Shown here one piece after another: positions 33,901 through 42,516 of a DNA stretch of 64,000 bases; position 1 is the first letter of the stretch, and each line of letters opens with the position of its first letter. The notes beneath the pieces are model-generated. The model saw only the letters and a program-made list of their open reading frames with translations, was not told the DNA's origin and did not search any database. Source of the stretch: Calditrichota bacterium (GTDB taxonomy: Bacteria > CLD3); assembly GCA_008501735.1 (NCBI GenBank), contig QQUF01000007.1:1-64000 (forward strand). The letters are read 5' to 3'. The translations under genes and the position numbers were made by a program.

Positions 33901-36661
33901 TGATTTAACAACTGATGGTTCTTCTGACGGAACAGAAACAGTTACTGAGTTAGCATCAGGTGCATCTACCACTGTTACATTCAGTGGACTTACAACACCT
34001 GCTTTGGGTTCTTACACAGCAACCGCAACAATAACCCAAACAGATGCTACTGACACTAATAATGGTAATGATTCAGGAACAGGTACATTTAATGTTACAC
34101 CAGGTTGTGTAACAACTTTCCCTTATACTCAAGATTTTGAGTCAACTGCTGAATTCCCAACAGCAACTTCTGCAACAACTAATGGAAATCCTAATATTAC
34201 AACAGGTTGGATAAATGGAAGCGGAGATTTTGATTGGGGTTATGATAGTGGAACAACTGTTTCAAGTAATACAGGTCCAACAGTGGATAATACTTTAGGA
34301 ACTTCTTCTGGACGTTACGCTTACACAGAAGCATCAAGTCCAAATAATAACATGGATACAGCAATTCTTTATTCACCATGTTTTGACATTAGTGGTTTGA
34401 CTAATCCAAGTCTTTCATTCTTTTACCATATGTTTGGACAAACAATGGGAGATCTTCACATTGACATTGTTCAAGAAGACTTAACTACTATTGCTGCAAG
34501 TGTTCTTACTTTAACTGGACAACAACAAGCTGCAACTGGAGATCCTTGGTTAGAATCAATTGTTGATTTAACTGCTTATGTGGGCTCTGGCCAGGTTAGG
34601 GTTTGTTTTAGAGCAATTACAGGTAGTGATTTCTACAGTGATATTTGTATTGATGATGTAATGGTTCAAGATCTGGTTGGCGGTTCTGCACCAACAATTA
34701 CTCACACACCAATTTCTTCAAATTCAGAAGGAAATACTGCAACAGTTACAGCAGATATTAATGATGTTGACGGAGACTTAGCAAGCGGTGAAAATGCACC
34801 AACAGTTTGGTATCGAGTAAATGGTGGTGCTTTTAACTCTGTTTCAATGACTTCTGCTCCTTCTCCTTCTTCACAAGGAATTGTAGATGTAAAAAGAGTT
34901 GAATCTAAATCTAAAGCACAAATTACTTCTTCCAAAAAATATGGAAACAACCAAGTTTTCGCTACTTTTAGTGCTGACATTCCTGCTCAAACTGGTAATG
35001 ATTTAGTTGAATATTACATCGCTGCCCAAGATGAAGCTAGTAATGTGAAAACTGCTCCAAATGGTGGAAGCGGTTTAACTCCTCCTGGTTCAACTCCTCC
35101 AGGAAGTTTCTATTCTTACACTGTAACTCCTCCTCCTCCAGCAAATGATGACTGTGCAAATGCAATTGAAATTACTAACTGGACAACCCAAATTACTGGT
35201 AATACTGCTCAAGCTACTCAAGACGCTACAGATAACCAATCTTGTGGTGGTTCTTCTACTCACAAATCTGTTTGGTATAAATTTACAATTCCTGCCGGTG
35301 AAAATTGGAATGTTAGTTTCGATTTAAGCGGTTCAAGTTATGATACTGCAATGGAACTATTTTCAGGAACTTGCGGTGGTGGATTAACTTCAATTGTTTG
35401 TGATGATGATGGAGCTGGAACAACTACACAATCAAGAATTCCTGAAAACTCAGGAACAATTGGCATAACAGCTGGTAATTACTACTTATTAGTTTCTGGT
35501 TATAATTCAAATAGTGGAGATTATACTTTACAACCGACTTGTAATCAAATTCTTCCTCCTGTTAACAATGGAGGAGCTCCATTAGGTAATGGTTCAAATC
35601 CTGTAAACACAAATGGTGGCACAACTCCTGTTGTTGACATAATTCTTAATGGTGGTGCAAACAACCCAACTTCAATAACAGTAAATACTTCTGCTGGAAC
35701 AACTCCTGGAGGTTTCCAAAATGGGGTTTCTAGAACTTTCAATATTCAAACTACAGGTGGAACTAATTTCACAACTGACTTAAAATTCTACTTCTTAGCT
35801 ACTGAAGCTGCTGCTGGAATGTCTGTTGGAACAACTGCTAAAGTTTGGAGAAAAGATGGAAGTACTTGGGTTGAAGTTGGTTCAGGAACTGTTGTTAATG
35901 AAGGTGGATCTCCAGAATGGTGGTCTGTAACAATTACAGGAGTTTCTTCTACTGCTCCAAGTTCAGATAAACACGTTGGTAATTTAAGTGCTGTTGATGG
36001 AGAATTTGGAATTGCTAATGATGGTGATTCTCCTCTATTTGTTGAACTTGCTTACTTGAATGTCAAACAAGAGAAACAATCAGCTGTTCTTTCTTGGGGA
36101 ACTGAGAGTGAAGTTGATAACATTGGATTTGAGATTTACAGAAGAGATTCTGATAATTCCGAATTCAGTTTGATTGCTTCATACAGAACTCACGAAGTTC
36201 TTAAAGGAGCAGGAAACTCTTCTTTACCAATTGATTACAGTTTTGTAGATGACAATGTTGTTGTTGGTAAAACTTACACTTACAAGTTAGTTGATGTTGA
36301 TGCTGACTTATTTGAAACAGCACACGAAGTAGTAAGTTTGACAATTGACTACAGCAAAGCTACAGTTATTGATAGATTTGTTTTAAGACAAAACTACCCT
36401 AACCCATTTAACCCTGAAACTACAATTAGTTTTGAGGTTCCAAATGTTACTTCTTCAATGTCTCGAGTTGAGATTTCAATTTTCAACATCAAAGGACAAG
36501 TAGTTCGTAACTTGGTAAATCAAGCTTACAGTGGTGGTTTACACAGTGTTGTTTGGGATGGAAAAGATAACAGTGGTAAGTCTTTAGCTTCTGGAGTTTA
36601 TTTCTTCAAACTTAGAACTAATGACAATCAACTCACTAGAAAAATGTTGTTACTCAAATAA
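30995..36661 (+). CDS. Giant multidomain T9SS-sorted protein with four MAM-like domains
   Basis: 1888 residues. Long signal peptide (1-42), then four MAM-like domains, each starting 'GCVT..PF/PY...F' and containing a SPCF...S/A.L and WYHMFG/FYHMFG strand (about 43-225, 336-525, 633-820, 1038-1225), separated by CARDB-like domains (225-335, 525-632, 820-1037). Then the same tail as the gene at 26049: PPC-like domain beginning ANDDCANAIEI, fibronectin-like module and T9SS sorting domain ending KMLLLK. MAM and CARDB modules are adhesive beta-sandwiches, so a surface adhesin is likely; no enzyme domain is seen. The second and third MAM-CARDB units are recent tandem duplicates. Leader and 3' end are shared with the upstream paralogue, while the N-terminal domains differ. 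Confidence 0.87.
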   Translation: MKKSFTISDLAFTRKSIGKFVFSVVAGCSLLVSSVSLTEVYGQCVTTFPYSQNFDNNADFPPSTSTTGTTPAVGTGWTTGVADFKWAVDTGTTGSSLTGPSGDNTSGSGYYAYTEATSNFNKTAILYSPCFDISGLAAPQLSFWYHMYGADMGDLIIDIVDENDVSIATDIFSISGQQQTSSADAWLEATVSLTPYKANGQIRICFRGVTGPQYTSDMAFDDVLVGEAPSVDAQILSVTAGGPYAESSTMSIDVQVQNNGADPLEGNINLDLTNDGSTDFTQAFAGLGSGLTTTVNFSVTAPGTAGSYTASATVVVVGDGNPLNDSGSDTYDVVPGCVTSYPFNETFDGFASGNGAFTPSTGWLNSTNSTAASYNWTVDASGTPSSPTGPSDDVSNQLSGTTGNYVFVETSSGADGDVTTLLSPCFNLASLTTPQASFWYHMFGDLIGDLHVDIVNNETGVDVVTSAWSQSGAVQTSSADLWLEQLIDLTPAAGLSINLRFRYIKNGGCCTGDAAIDHLTVREAPSVDVQVLSVNIGGPFGEGTAMTVDVQVQNNAGELVSGDVNLDLTDDGSTDFTLPFADLGAGANTTVTFNVTAPGTAGSYTASATTVAAGDGNPLNDSGSDTYDVVPGCVTTYPFNETFDGFASGNGAFTAVTGWTNSTNSSAAGYNWTVDDSGTPSSPTGPANDVTNQLSGSTGNYVFVETSSGSNGDVTTLLSPCFDLTSLTTPQASFWYHMFGALIGDLHVDIVNNETGVDIVTSAWSQSGAVQTASADPFLEQLIDLSPAAGLAINLRFRYIKNGGCCTGDAAIDHLTVREAPNVDAEITSVTVVEPTYPSVVMTVNVDVLNNSVDPIEGSVNFDIDNDGTDESTGTSFAGLASGATTTVVITTNSPATIGSFTGKATVVVAGDGNVNNNSGIDSYTVSHADDMAITSVNAPAVADGTPTMSVDVVVTNNGLNPATGNVSLDLTTDGSSDGTETVTELASGASTTVTFSGLTTPALGSYTATATITQTDATDTNNGNDSGTGTFNVTPGCVTTFPYTQDFESTAEFPTATSATTNGNPNITTGWINGSGDFDWGYDSGTTVSSNTGPTVDNTLGTSSGRYAYTEASSPNNNMDTAILYSPCFDISGLTNPSLSFFYHMFGQTMGDLHIDIVQEDLTTIAASVLTLTGQQQAATGDPWLESIVDLTAYVGSGQVRVCFRAITGSDFYSDICIDDVMVQDLVGGSAPTITHTPISSNSEGNTATVTADINDVDGDLASGENAPTVWYRVNGGAFNSVSMTSAPSPSSQGIVDVKRVESKSKAQITSSKKYGNNQVFATFSADIPAQTGNDLVEYYIAAQDEASNVKTAPNGGSGLTPPGSTPPGSFYSYTVTPPPPANDDCANAIEITNWTTQITGNTAQATQDATDNQSCGGSSTHKSVWYKFTIPAGENWNVSFDLSGSSYDTAMELFSGTCGGGLTSIVCDDDGAGTTTQSRIPENSGTIGITAGNYYLLVSGYNSNSGDYTLQPTCNQILPPVNNGGAPLGNGSNPVNTNGGTTPVVDIILNGGANNPTSITVNTSAGTTPGGFQNGVSRTFNIQTTGGTNFTTDLKFYFLATEAAAGMSVGTTAKVWRKDGSTWVEVGSGTVVNEGGSPEWWSVTITGVSSTAPSSDKHVGNLSAVDGEFGIANDGDSPLFVELAYLNVKQEKQSAVLSWGTESEVDNIGFEIYRRDSDNSEFSLIASYRTHEVLKGAGNSSLPIDYSFVDDNVVVGKTYTYKLVDVDADLFETAHEVVSLTIDYSKATVIDRFVLRQNYPNPFNPETTISFEVPNVTSSMSRVEISIFNIKGQVVRNLVNQAYSGGLHSVVWDGKDNSGKSLASGVYFFKLRTNDNQLTRKMLLLK
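31988..33470 (+). repeat. Tandem intragenic repeat of ~890 bp (MAM + CARDB unit)
   Basis: Two MAM-like units starting near 31994 and 32885 are very similar in bases and residues (for example NETFDGFASGNGAFT, SAWSQSGAVQT and RYIKNGGCCTGDAAIDHLTV in both). They lie in frame within one gene. This kind of array can expand or contract by recombination. Confidence 0.8.
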
Positions 36662-36720
36662 CTTACAATTTTCTTCTCGATAATAAAAAAGCCCGTCAAA
36701 AACTGACGGGCTTTTTTTGT
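34754..36720 (+). repeat. Long direct repeat, copy 2
   Basis: The counterpart of 28833-30799, including the stop codon and terminator. The base just upstream (34753) is the nearest difference that I found. Confidence 0.9.
36685..36719 (+). terminator. Rho-independent terminator after the second giant gene
   Basis: An exact copy of the stem-loop and T run at 30764-30798. Confidence 0.95.
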
Positions 36721-37302
36721 GTGATGAAGAGGTTTTCACCAATTCATCATTTTAGACTACTCAAATACGCATTTCAATATACTCGTGCCCTTTTTCTGTA
36801 ATAGTTTTGCAGGTTTATTGAAACAAAGCCCCTATTTATTAGAAGTATAAATATTGATTATAATTTTCTAAAGTTTGTTCAATTTCACCATCTTCGTCAA
36901 GTGTTTCTATACCTTTTTTCAAATTTTAGTAAATCTGAACATTAGTGGATCTTACACAGTTTTCTTTTCTAATATCAGAATTCACTTCAAAAAAGGAGCA
37001 ATTATGAAACATCTTTTAAGTTTTCGAATATCTCCTATTTTTTTGTTATTTCCTTAGTTTGCATTTTTATACTTTAGGAATGCCTTAAACATTATTAATT
37101 ATTAGAAATAAATAATAATTATCTATATAATCATAAATTTAGCTTTCTAATAAAAAATAAAGACTGAAAAAAATTATACATATATTATTGAATTCTATTA
37201 TCTTACAACTATTAAAATACTTACTTCACTTTTCATAAGCCTTATTTTATTGATTGTCATAATTCTAATGATTTGGAAACCAAATTTCTAAGGAGCTAAA
37301 AG
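36721..37302. other. AT-rich gap with a 17-codon relic frame
   Basis: No complete gene is seen. At 37004-37057 an AAAAAAGGAG ribosome binding site precedes ATG and the short frame MKHLLSFRISPIFLLFP. A one-base shift at a T7 run would continue it as a typical hydrophobic signal-peptide core. This may be the decayed start of another secreted-protein gene. The rest (37060-37260) is very AT-rich and may include the promoter of the gene at 37303. Confidence 0.4.
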
Positions 37303-38511
37303 TTGAAATTTTTAATCAAGATAATTTTAACAGTAATCCTACTTATAGGATTAAGTTTTGTTGTTAGTGCACAAACTTATGTCGAAATGCAATTAAAAAT
37401 TGAAGGCTCTAGTAATGGAAATTTTCTAGCCGAGTCAACAATTACTTCCATAACTGGGACTTATTCAAGCCCTATTCAAACTTTGGTTGTAGGTCCATCA
37501 ATGCCAAATACGTTAGGGTTAAATTATTTCGAGAACATTGGAGTTTTAACATGTAATCTATCTAATTTTGGCTCTGCACTAATCTTTTCTCCATTTGCTT
37601 TTCCTTCCACATTTCAATTTGATATTCAAATTGATGACCCAACTTTATTAATTCCTTCACAACAAATTAGTACAGGATCTTTTATTATTCCACAATCTAC
37701 AATTAGCGGTCAAGCTCTGCCAGTTGATATGGGAACTTTAAATTATGATGATTTACCGTTAAACTTCATTCCACCTGTTGATCCAACACCACCAAATGTT
37801 ATTACCTGGACACCTCAACCTTCAATTTTGGGAATTCCTGTTCAGAATTTGAATGGAACAAATTTTCTAGCTCCAAATGGTGGAGTTATTGGTGGAATGG
37901 TGAGTCAAAATGGTGGAAATATGGGAGGAGTAGAATCAATAAGCATTGTTTCATTATCGTCAAAATTATTAACTTCTCCAAATGGTAACCTAGTTGATGT
38001 CGGAATGATTTGGAATATTGAAGGTTGTTCACAACCTTCTTATGTAATTACCCTAAATATTCCGCAAGCGTCACTAGAAAATTTTGTATTAACTATTAAT
38101 AACATTGGAATTTCACATGATAATGTTTTGTATTCTTTGCCAAATGGAAACCTTACTGTTTTAAATGGAAACTTAGACGGTTCGGACCCAAATGGTGCAC
38201 AAGTTCAATTTATAGCTCAATCTTGCTCACCATTTTATCTCCAAGATGCTGACAAGGATCCTTTAAACAATAATTCTTATGTACCGCTACCTTCTCCACA
38301 GAATTTAGAAATCGAACTATTACCGAATTCAAACGACATTAGGTTAACTTGGAATACAGTGACAGGTGCTGGGAGTTACCAAATTTACATTGGGCTTAAT
38401 TCTAACTCATTTATTCCAAGTTTTTTGGTTAGTGGAACTAATTCATTTATTCATTCAAATGCAACTTTATCTAATCAAAAATTATATTATTTTGTAACCG
38501 CAGAAGATTAA
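37303..38511 (+). CDS. Secreted protein of unknown function with fibronectin-like C terminus
   Basis: 402 residues. A signal peptide (1-23, VVSA-QT) is followed by a beta-rich body that I do not recognise, with many Asn, Ser, Pro and Gly. The last ~80 residues (EIELLPNSNDIRLTWNTVTGAGSYQIYIG...LYYFVTAED) look like one fibronectin type III module. There is no T9SS sorting domain, no lipobox and no catalytic motif. The TTG start is supported by AAGGAG seven bases upstream and by the signal peptide. The protein ends right after the fibronectin-like strand, so a lost C-terminal sorting domain is possible. Confidence 0.65.
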   Translation: MKFLIKIILTVILLIGLSFVVSAQTYVEMQLKIEGSSNGNFLAESTITSITGTYSSPIQTLVVGPSMPNTLGLNYFENIGVLTCNLSNFGSALIFSPFAFPSTFQFDIQIDDPTLLIPSQQISTGSFIIPQSTISGQALPVDMGTLNYDDLPLNFIPPVDPTPPNVITWTPQPSILGIPVQNLNGTNFLAPNGGVIGGMVSQNGGNMGGVESISIVSLSSKLLTSPNGNLVDVGMIWNIEGCSQPSYVITLNIPQASLENFVLTINNIGISHDNVLYSLPNGNLTVLNGNLDGSDPNGAQVQFIAQSCSPFYLQDADKDPLNNNSYVPLPSPQNLEIELLPNSNDIRLTWNTVTGAGSYQIYIGLNSNSFIPSFLVSGTNSFIHSNATLSNQKLYYFVTAED

Positions 38512-38642
38512 AGAATTATTTGTATTGCAATATCCAAGTTAGATATTTTTGTTTTGTCAAGAATCTTCATATCTTTCTTTTAAGGAATGTATATAATTTT
38601 TCTCAACTAAACTCACATTATAATAAGAACATCACAAAACTA

Positions 38643-38667
38643 AAAACGCCCTTTAAAGAGCGTTTTA
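38643..38667 (-). terminator. Terminator of the tmRNA gene
   Basis: On the minus strand, AAAACGCTCTTT and AAAGGGCGTTTTT form a hairpin with one G-T pair, directly after the tmRNA 3' end. Confidence 0.8.
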
Positions 38668-39067
38668 TGGAGATGCAGGGAATCGAACCCTGGTCCAAGA
38701 ACAAGACCATTTGAACTTCTACACGCTTAGGCAATTTGAAAAGTTTAATTTTGTGAAGTCCAAAGTGCCAACACCATTCACAAAACGAGCTTCAAAAATC
38801 TCATTCCAACTCCGAAGCAAAGTCGAAACCAGTCCTTTAAATTTATGACAATTTTAGAAAGTCTAAAGGACAAAATTTTCTAAAATCGTGGCGCTCAAGC
38901 CTTTACAGGCGAACTGCCATGCGACTATTTAGTTATACTAAGCAGCCATTGCGTATGAATAATTATCATCTGCATTTAATTGTTTTTCTAACATTTTTAC
39001 GGTGTGTTAGAAAACCCGACGTGCAATTCAAAACCTCTTTCGTTCCCGTCGAATCCATTTCATCCCC
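38668..39067 (-). ncRNA. ssrA: tmRNA (ssrA)
   Basis: About 400 bases. The 5' end GGGGATGAAATGGATTCGAC and the 3' T-arm GGGTTCGATTCCCTGCATCTCCA give the tRNA-like domain; GGGGATG pairs with CATCTCC with one G-U pair, leaving the A as discriminator and the CCA tail not encoded. The tag frame (38938-38973 on the minus strand) reads ADDNYSYAMAA and then TAG. The tag-reading Ala codon is inferred from the usual GCA resume codon. tmRNA rescues ribosomes stalled on broken mRNAs and marks their products for proteolysis. The gene lies 17 bases after the GH57 gene, in the same direction, with its own terminator. Confidence 0.97.
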
Positions 39068-39084
39068 GAGAGTTTGAGAGACTT

Positions 39085-40812
39085 TTAGATGAATTTTCTA
39101 AAGTCTAAATTTTTAAAGAGCGAATCCTTTTTACAGCACAATCTTACAAAAAGTTCCTGCCTTTTCGTAAGATTTTTATTTTCTTTTTTATAATCTGCAA
39201 TTTTCAATAATCTTCTAAAATAAATGTGGTGTCTGTACATTCTTCTTTCTGCATAATCTTTCGCCGAAACTGTCGTTATCAAAAATTGCCAATCCGAACT
39301 TTGCATCAAAAGAAGTTCTCTTGCCACTTGATTCATTATTTTTATCAACTTTTTATCTTTCGTTACTTCAAACTCAGCGACTTTTTCTTTAAACAATTTT
39401 TCGTCGTTGTAAAGTAAAGTCCAAGTCCAAACTGTCGGCTTGAAAGGGTCAGAAGTGAGCCAAGTTCCGTGGTCATTGTTTTCGCCCCAAGAACCTTCCG
39501 CCAATTTCGCCACATCAAAAAAGTCTTTTGATTCGTAATATTTTTTGGCTGTCTGAACTTTGATTCTTGGATTCAGAGCGATTTTTTTCAAAGCCGATTT
39601 CAAAAATGAAGGACCTTCAAACCACCAATGTCCAAAAAGTTCACTGTCAAAAGGAGCCACTAAAACGCCTTCTGTTCCAGTCCAAAGTTTGTAACCGTCA
39701 AGTACTTTGTAAACAAGTTCTGAAAAATGATGAGCATTTTCCTCAATCGCTTTCGGAATGTCTTGCGGATAGTAATCGTGTTTGTAAGCCATATCTAATT
39801 CGTTGTCAGTAACTTTCCAATAACGCAAACCGCCTTCTGAATATTTTTTATGAAAATCCAAATAAACAGGAGTTCCCGGATAACCAATTTCACCACTCCA
39901 AACTTGTCTTGCAGTTTCTGGGTCGCGAATAAAAGCAACTGCTGCATCTCCTCCAAGATGACTTGAAACTGCACTGTAAACTCTGAAAGGAGTTCTTTGT
40001 GAAGCATCAGGTCTGAAATCAAATTCCTTTTGGGCAAAATGGAAAAAGCCGTCTTTTTCATCAAAAGTTGCGTAATGAGACTTACTAACTTCGCCTTTTC
40101 TGACAAGCTCGTAATCTGCAAAGAAGTAACGAATCTCGTTTTCGTGCATCAACGACTCTACTCCTCTTCGCATTTTGGGCTCAAAACCTAAATCCGAATT
40201 TACATTTGGTCGCCAATTGTAAGCTGGTCTGTAAGCACATTCTGGAAGCCACATTCCCGAAGGTTTTGTTCCAAAATGTTTTTCGTGTGTGTCAACGCCG
40301 ATTCGAATTTGCGAAGAAATTAATTTGTCGTCAGAAAGAAGTGGAAAATATCCGTGAGTCGCTCCCGAAGTCAGAATGTCAACGATTCCTCTTTCTTGGA
40401 GTTTGCGAAATTCTCCCAAAATATCTTTGTTAAATTTTTTGGTAAAGTCCTCTTTAGCTGTTTTAAAAATTCTTTGCCACTGTTTTGCTAAGTAGGCTTT
40501 GTGTTCGTCATTTTCTTTTTTGAACTGCTTTTCGTTTTGCTTTGCAAATTTGATGTTTTGGTTCAAATACTTTACAAAACCTCTTTTGAAAACAGGGTGG
40601 TCAAGTTGCTCCGCTAAAACAGGAGTAATTCCAACAGTGATTCCAAATTCAAGACCTTCGTCAGCAAGTTCATTTAAAGCATTAATCAGCGGAATGTAAG
40701 TTTCCGCAGCAGCTTCGTAAAGCCAATCAATTCCAAAGGGCCAAGTTCCATTGTTAACGACGTAAGGCAAATGCGAATGAAGAACTAAAACAAAACTTCC
40801 AACTGTATCCAT
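39085..40812 (-). CDS. GH57 1,4-alpha-glucan branching enzyme
   Basis: 575 residues from the chosen start. GH57 motifs in order: LVLHSHLPYV (motif 1), SGATHGYFPLL (motif 2), GMWLPECAY with the nucleophile Glu (motif 3), APFDSELFGHWWFEGP with the acid/base Asp (motif 4), and WGENNDHGTWL followed by a helical C-terminal domain typical of the branching-enzyme branch. It should add alpha-1,6 branches to glycogen or an alpha-glucan in the cytoplasm. The ATG at 40812 is preferred to the upstream TTG (40833) because AAAGGTGG lies six bases before it and the PqqD-like frame ends just before it. The gene follows the PqqD-like gene with no gap. Confidence 0.92.
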   Translation of the reverse strand: MDTVGSFVLVLHSHLPYVVNNGTWPFGIDWLYEAAAETYIPLINALNELADEGLEFGITVGITPVLAEQLDHPVFKRGFVKYLNQNIKFAKQNEKQFKKENDEHKAYLAKQWQRIFKTAKEDFTKKFNKDILGEFRKLQERGIVDILTSGATHGYFPLLSDDKLISSQIRIGVDTHEKHFGTKPSGMWLPECAYRPAYNWRPNVNSDLGFEPKMRRGVESLMHENEIRYFFADYELVRKGEVSKSHYATFDEKDGFFHFAQKEFDFRPDASQRTPFRVYSAVSSHLGGDAAVAFIRDPETARQVWSGEIGYPGTPVYLDFHKKYSEGGLRYWKVTDNELDMAYKHDYYPQDIPKAIEENAHHFSELVYKVLDGYKLWTGTEGVLVAPFDSELFGHWWFEGPSFLKSALKKIALNPRIKVQTAKKYYESKDFFDVAKLAEGSWGENNDHGTWLTSDPFKPTVWTWTLLYNDEKLFKEKVAEFEVTKDKKLIKIMNQVARELLLMQSSDWQFLITTVSAKDYAERRMYRHHIYFRRLLKIADYKKENKNLTKRQELFVRLCCKKDSLFKNLDFRKFI

Positions 40813-40813
40813 T

Positions 40814-41089
40814 TTAACCACCTTTGACTTCAATTAAATTTTGGGATTTAAGATTTTCGAAAAAACTTTGAGCATCTTCTAAAGCAACTTCTTTTTCAAC
40901 TTCAAATTCCGAAATTATTTCTTTTGCGATTTCTTCCAGAGTTTTTTCTCCGTCGCAAGAAGAAAGAATTTTTGCTCCCATTTCATTGACTCGACTGTAA
41001 ACACCTGTTTCGAGGTTCAAAATTATTCCGCCTTTGTCAATCGCTTGCCACTCAACATTTTCGGGGATTTTAAAAATTAGGTTTTCCAT
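40814..41089 (-). CDS. PqqD-like (RRE-fold) protein
   Basis: 91 residues from the chosen ATG (an upstream start at 41134 would overlap murA). The sequence EWQAIDKGGIILNLETGVYSRVNEMGAKILSSCDGEKTLEEIAKEI matches PqqD and related winged-helix peptide-recognition elements, which present precursor peptides to modifying enzymes. No radical-SAM enzyme, precursor peptide or other pqq gene is visible nearby. It lies between murA and the branching enzyme, so its partner is unknown; a simple housekeeping role is equally possible. Confidence 0.65.
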   Translation of the reverse strand: MENLIFKIPENVEWQAIDKGGIILNLETGVYSRVNEMGAKILSSCDGEKTLEEIAKEIISEFEVEKEVALEDAQSFFENLKSQNLIEVKGG

Positions 41090-41096
41090 AATTTTT

Positions 41097-42356
41097 TTAA
41101 AGTCCGCCTTCTTCACGCCAAATGTCAGCTCCAAGAGCTTTCAATTTTTCCTCAATCTTTTCGTAACCTCTGTCAATGTGATAAACTCGCAAAACGTCTG
41201 TCCTTCCTTTTGCCTTCAAACCTGCGATAATCAGACAAGCACTTGCACGCAAATCCGTTGACATTACAGAAGCTCCGTTAATATTTTCACGACCTTTTAC
41301 GAATGCGATATTTCCATCTAATTTTATGTTTGCTCCGAGTCTGCTAAGTTCCGAAACGTGAGTAAACCTGTCTTTGTAAATTGTGTCCGTTACTGTACAA
41401 CTTCCTTCAGCAACGGACATTAAAGCAATCCATTGAGCTTGCATATCAGTTGGGAATCCCGGATAAACTGCGGTTTTTACGTTAACAGATTTTACTTTCT
41501 CAGGTGCAAAAAGTGTAACAGATTTCCCAGAAATTTTAAATTTACAACCTGTTTCTTCTAATTTATTTATGACTGATTCTATGTGGTGGATTTCGCAATT
41601 GTGAAGAGTAATTTCTCCACCTGTAATTGCTCCTGCGACCAAAAACGTTCCTGCTTCAATCCTATCTGAAACAACTTCTGCATCAACAGGAAATAATTCG
41701 TCAACACCGATAATTTCGAGTTCAGATGTTCCAATTCCTTTAATTTTTGCACCCATTTTCACTAAGAACTCAGCAAGTGCTGTAACTTCTGGTTCAATCG
41801 CTGAATTTTGGATTACAGTTTTTCCGTCGGCTAAAGTAGCTGCCATCAAGATATTACAAGTTGCTCCAACACTTGGAATGTCAAAATTTACGATGTTACC
41901 TTTAAGTTTCTTTGAACGTGCAATTATGTAACCGCTTTCAAGTTCGACTTCTGCACCAAGTTTTTTTATTCCTTGAATATGAAAATCAACAGGTCTTGGA
42001 CCCCAAGCACAACCTCCGGGAAGACTAACTTCTGCTTCTCCGAATCTTGCAACTAAAGGACCTAAAACATAAATCGATGCTCTCATAGTTTTGACAAGTT
42101 CGTAAGGTGCTTTGAAGTAATTGCAACCAGTTGTGTCAATTGTCATATTTCCGTCTTCAATTGTTACTGTTGCACCAATAATTCGGAGCATATTTGCCAT
42201 CGTTTTTATGTCTCTTAGGTCAGGAACTCCACGAATTGTAGATTTTCCTTCTGCAAGCAAAGCCGCAGCCATTAACGGAAGAGTTGCGTTTTTTGAGCCA
42301 CTAATTTTGATTTCGCCTTTTAGAGGTTTTCCTCCGTTAATTACAATTTTATCCAT
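41097..42356 (-). CDS. murA: UDP-N-acetylglucosamine 1-carboxyvinyltransferase
   Basis: 419 residues, the normal length. The first committed step of peptidoglycan synthesis: it transfers enolpyruvate from PEP to UDP-GlcNAc. Conserved features: KIVINGGKPLKGEIKISGSKNATLPLMAA at the start with the Lys-Asn pair, the active-site loop LPGGCAWGPRPVDFHIQGI with the catalytic (fosfomycin-reactive) Cys, and the AVYPGFPTDMQAQW and RFTHVSELSRLGA blocks. W replaces the usual I/G after GGCA. It is divergent from the rlmB-like gene, with 160 bases between; the PqqD-like gene follows. Confidence 0.97.
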   Translation of the reverse strand: MDKIVINGGKPLKGEIKISGSKNATLPLMAAALLAEGKSTIRGVPDLRDIKTMANMLRIIGATVTIEDGNMTIDTTGCNYFKAPYELVKTMRASIYVLGPLVARFGEAEVSLPGGCAWGPRPVDFHIQGIKKLGAEVELESGYIIARSKKLKGNIVNFDIPSVGATCNILMAATLADGKTVIQNSAIEPEVTALAEFLVKMGAKIKGIGTSELEIIGVDELFPVDAEVVSDRIEAGTFLVAGAITGGEITLHNCEIHHIESVINKLEETGCKFKISGKSVTLFAPEKVKSVNVKTAVYPGFPTDMQAQWIALMSVAEGSCTVTDTIYKDRFTHVSELSRLGANIKLDGNIAFVKGRENINGASVMSTDLRASACLIIAGLKAKGRTDVLRVYHIDRGYEKIEEKLKALGADIWREEGGL

Positions 42357-42516
42357 CTAAAATTTTAACCTTATTGAATATTAAGAATGCAGACCAATAT
42401 TTTTATTTTGGCAACTAAACAAGTTAAGTTGAAAATTTTTAATCAAAATGTCAATATAATTTGGTATATTTGAGCCAATTGTTTATTGTTATTTAATAAA
42501 AAACATATCGAGTTAA

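Noticed and set aside
40813-40833. TTG at 40833 as the start of the branching-enzyme gene
   Set aside because: It would overlap the PqqD-like gene, while the ATG at 40812 has a good AAAGGTGG ribosome binding site and fits the family's N terminus.
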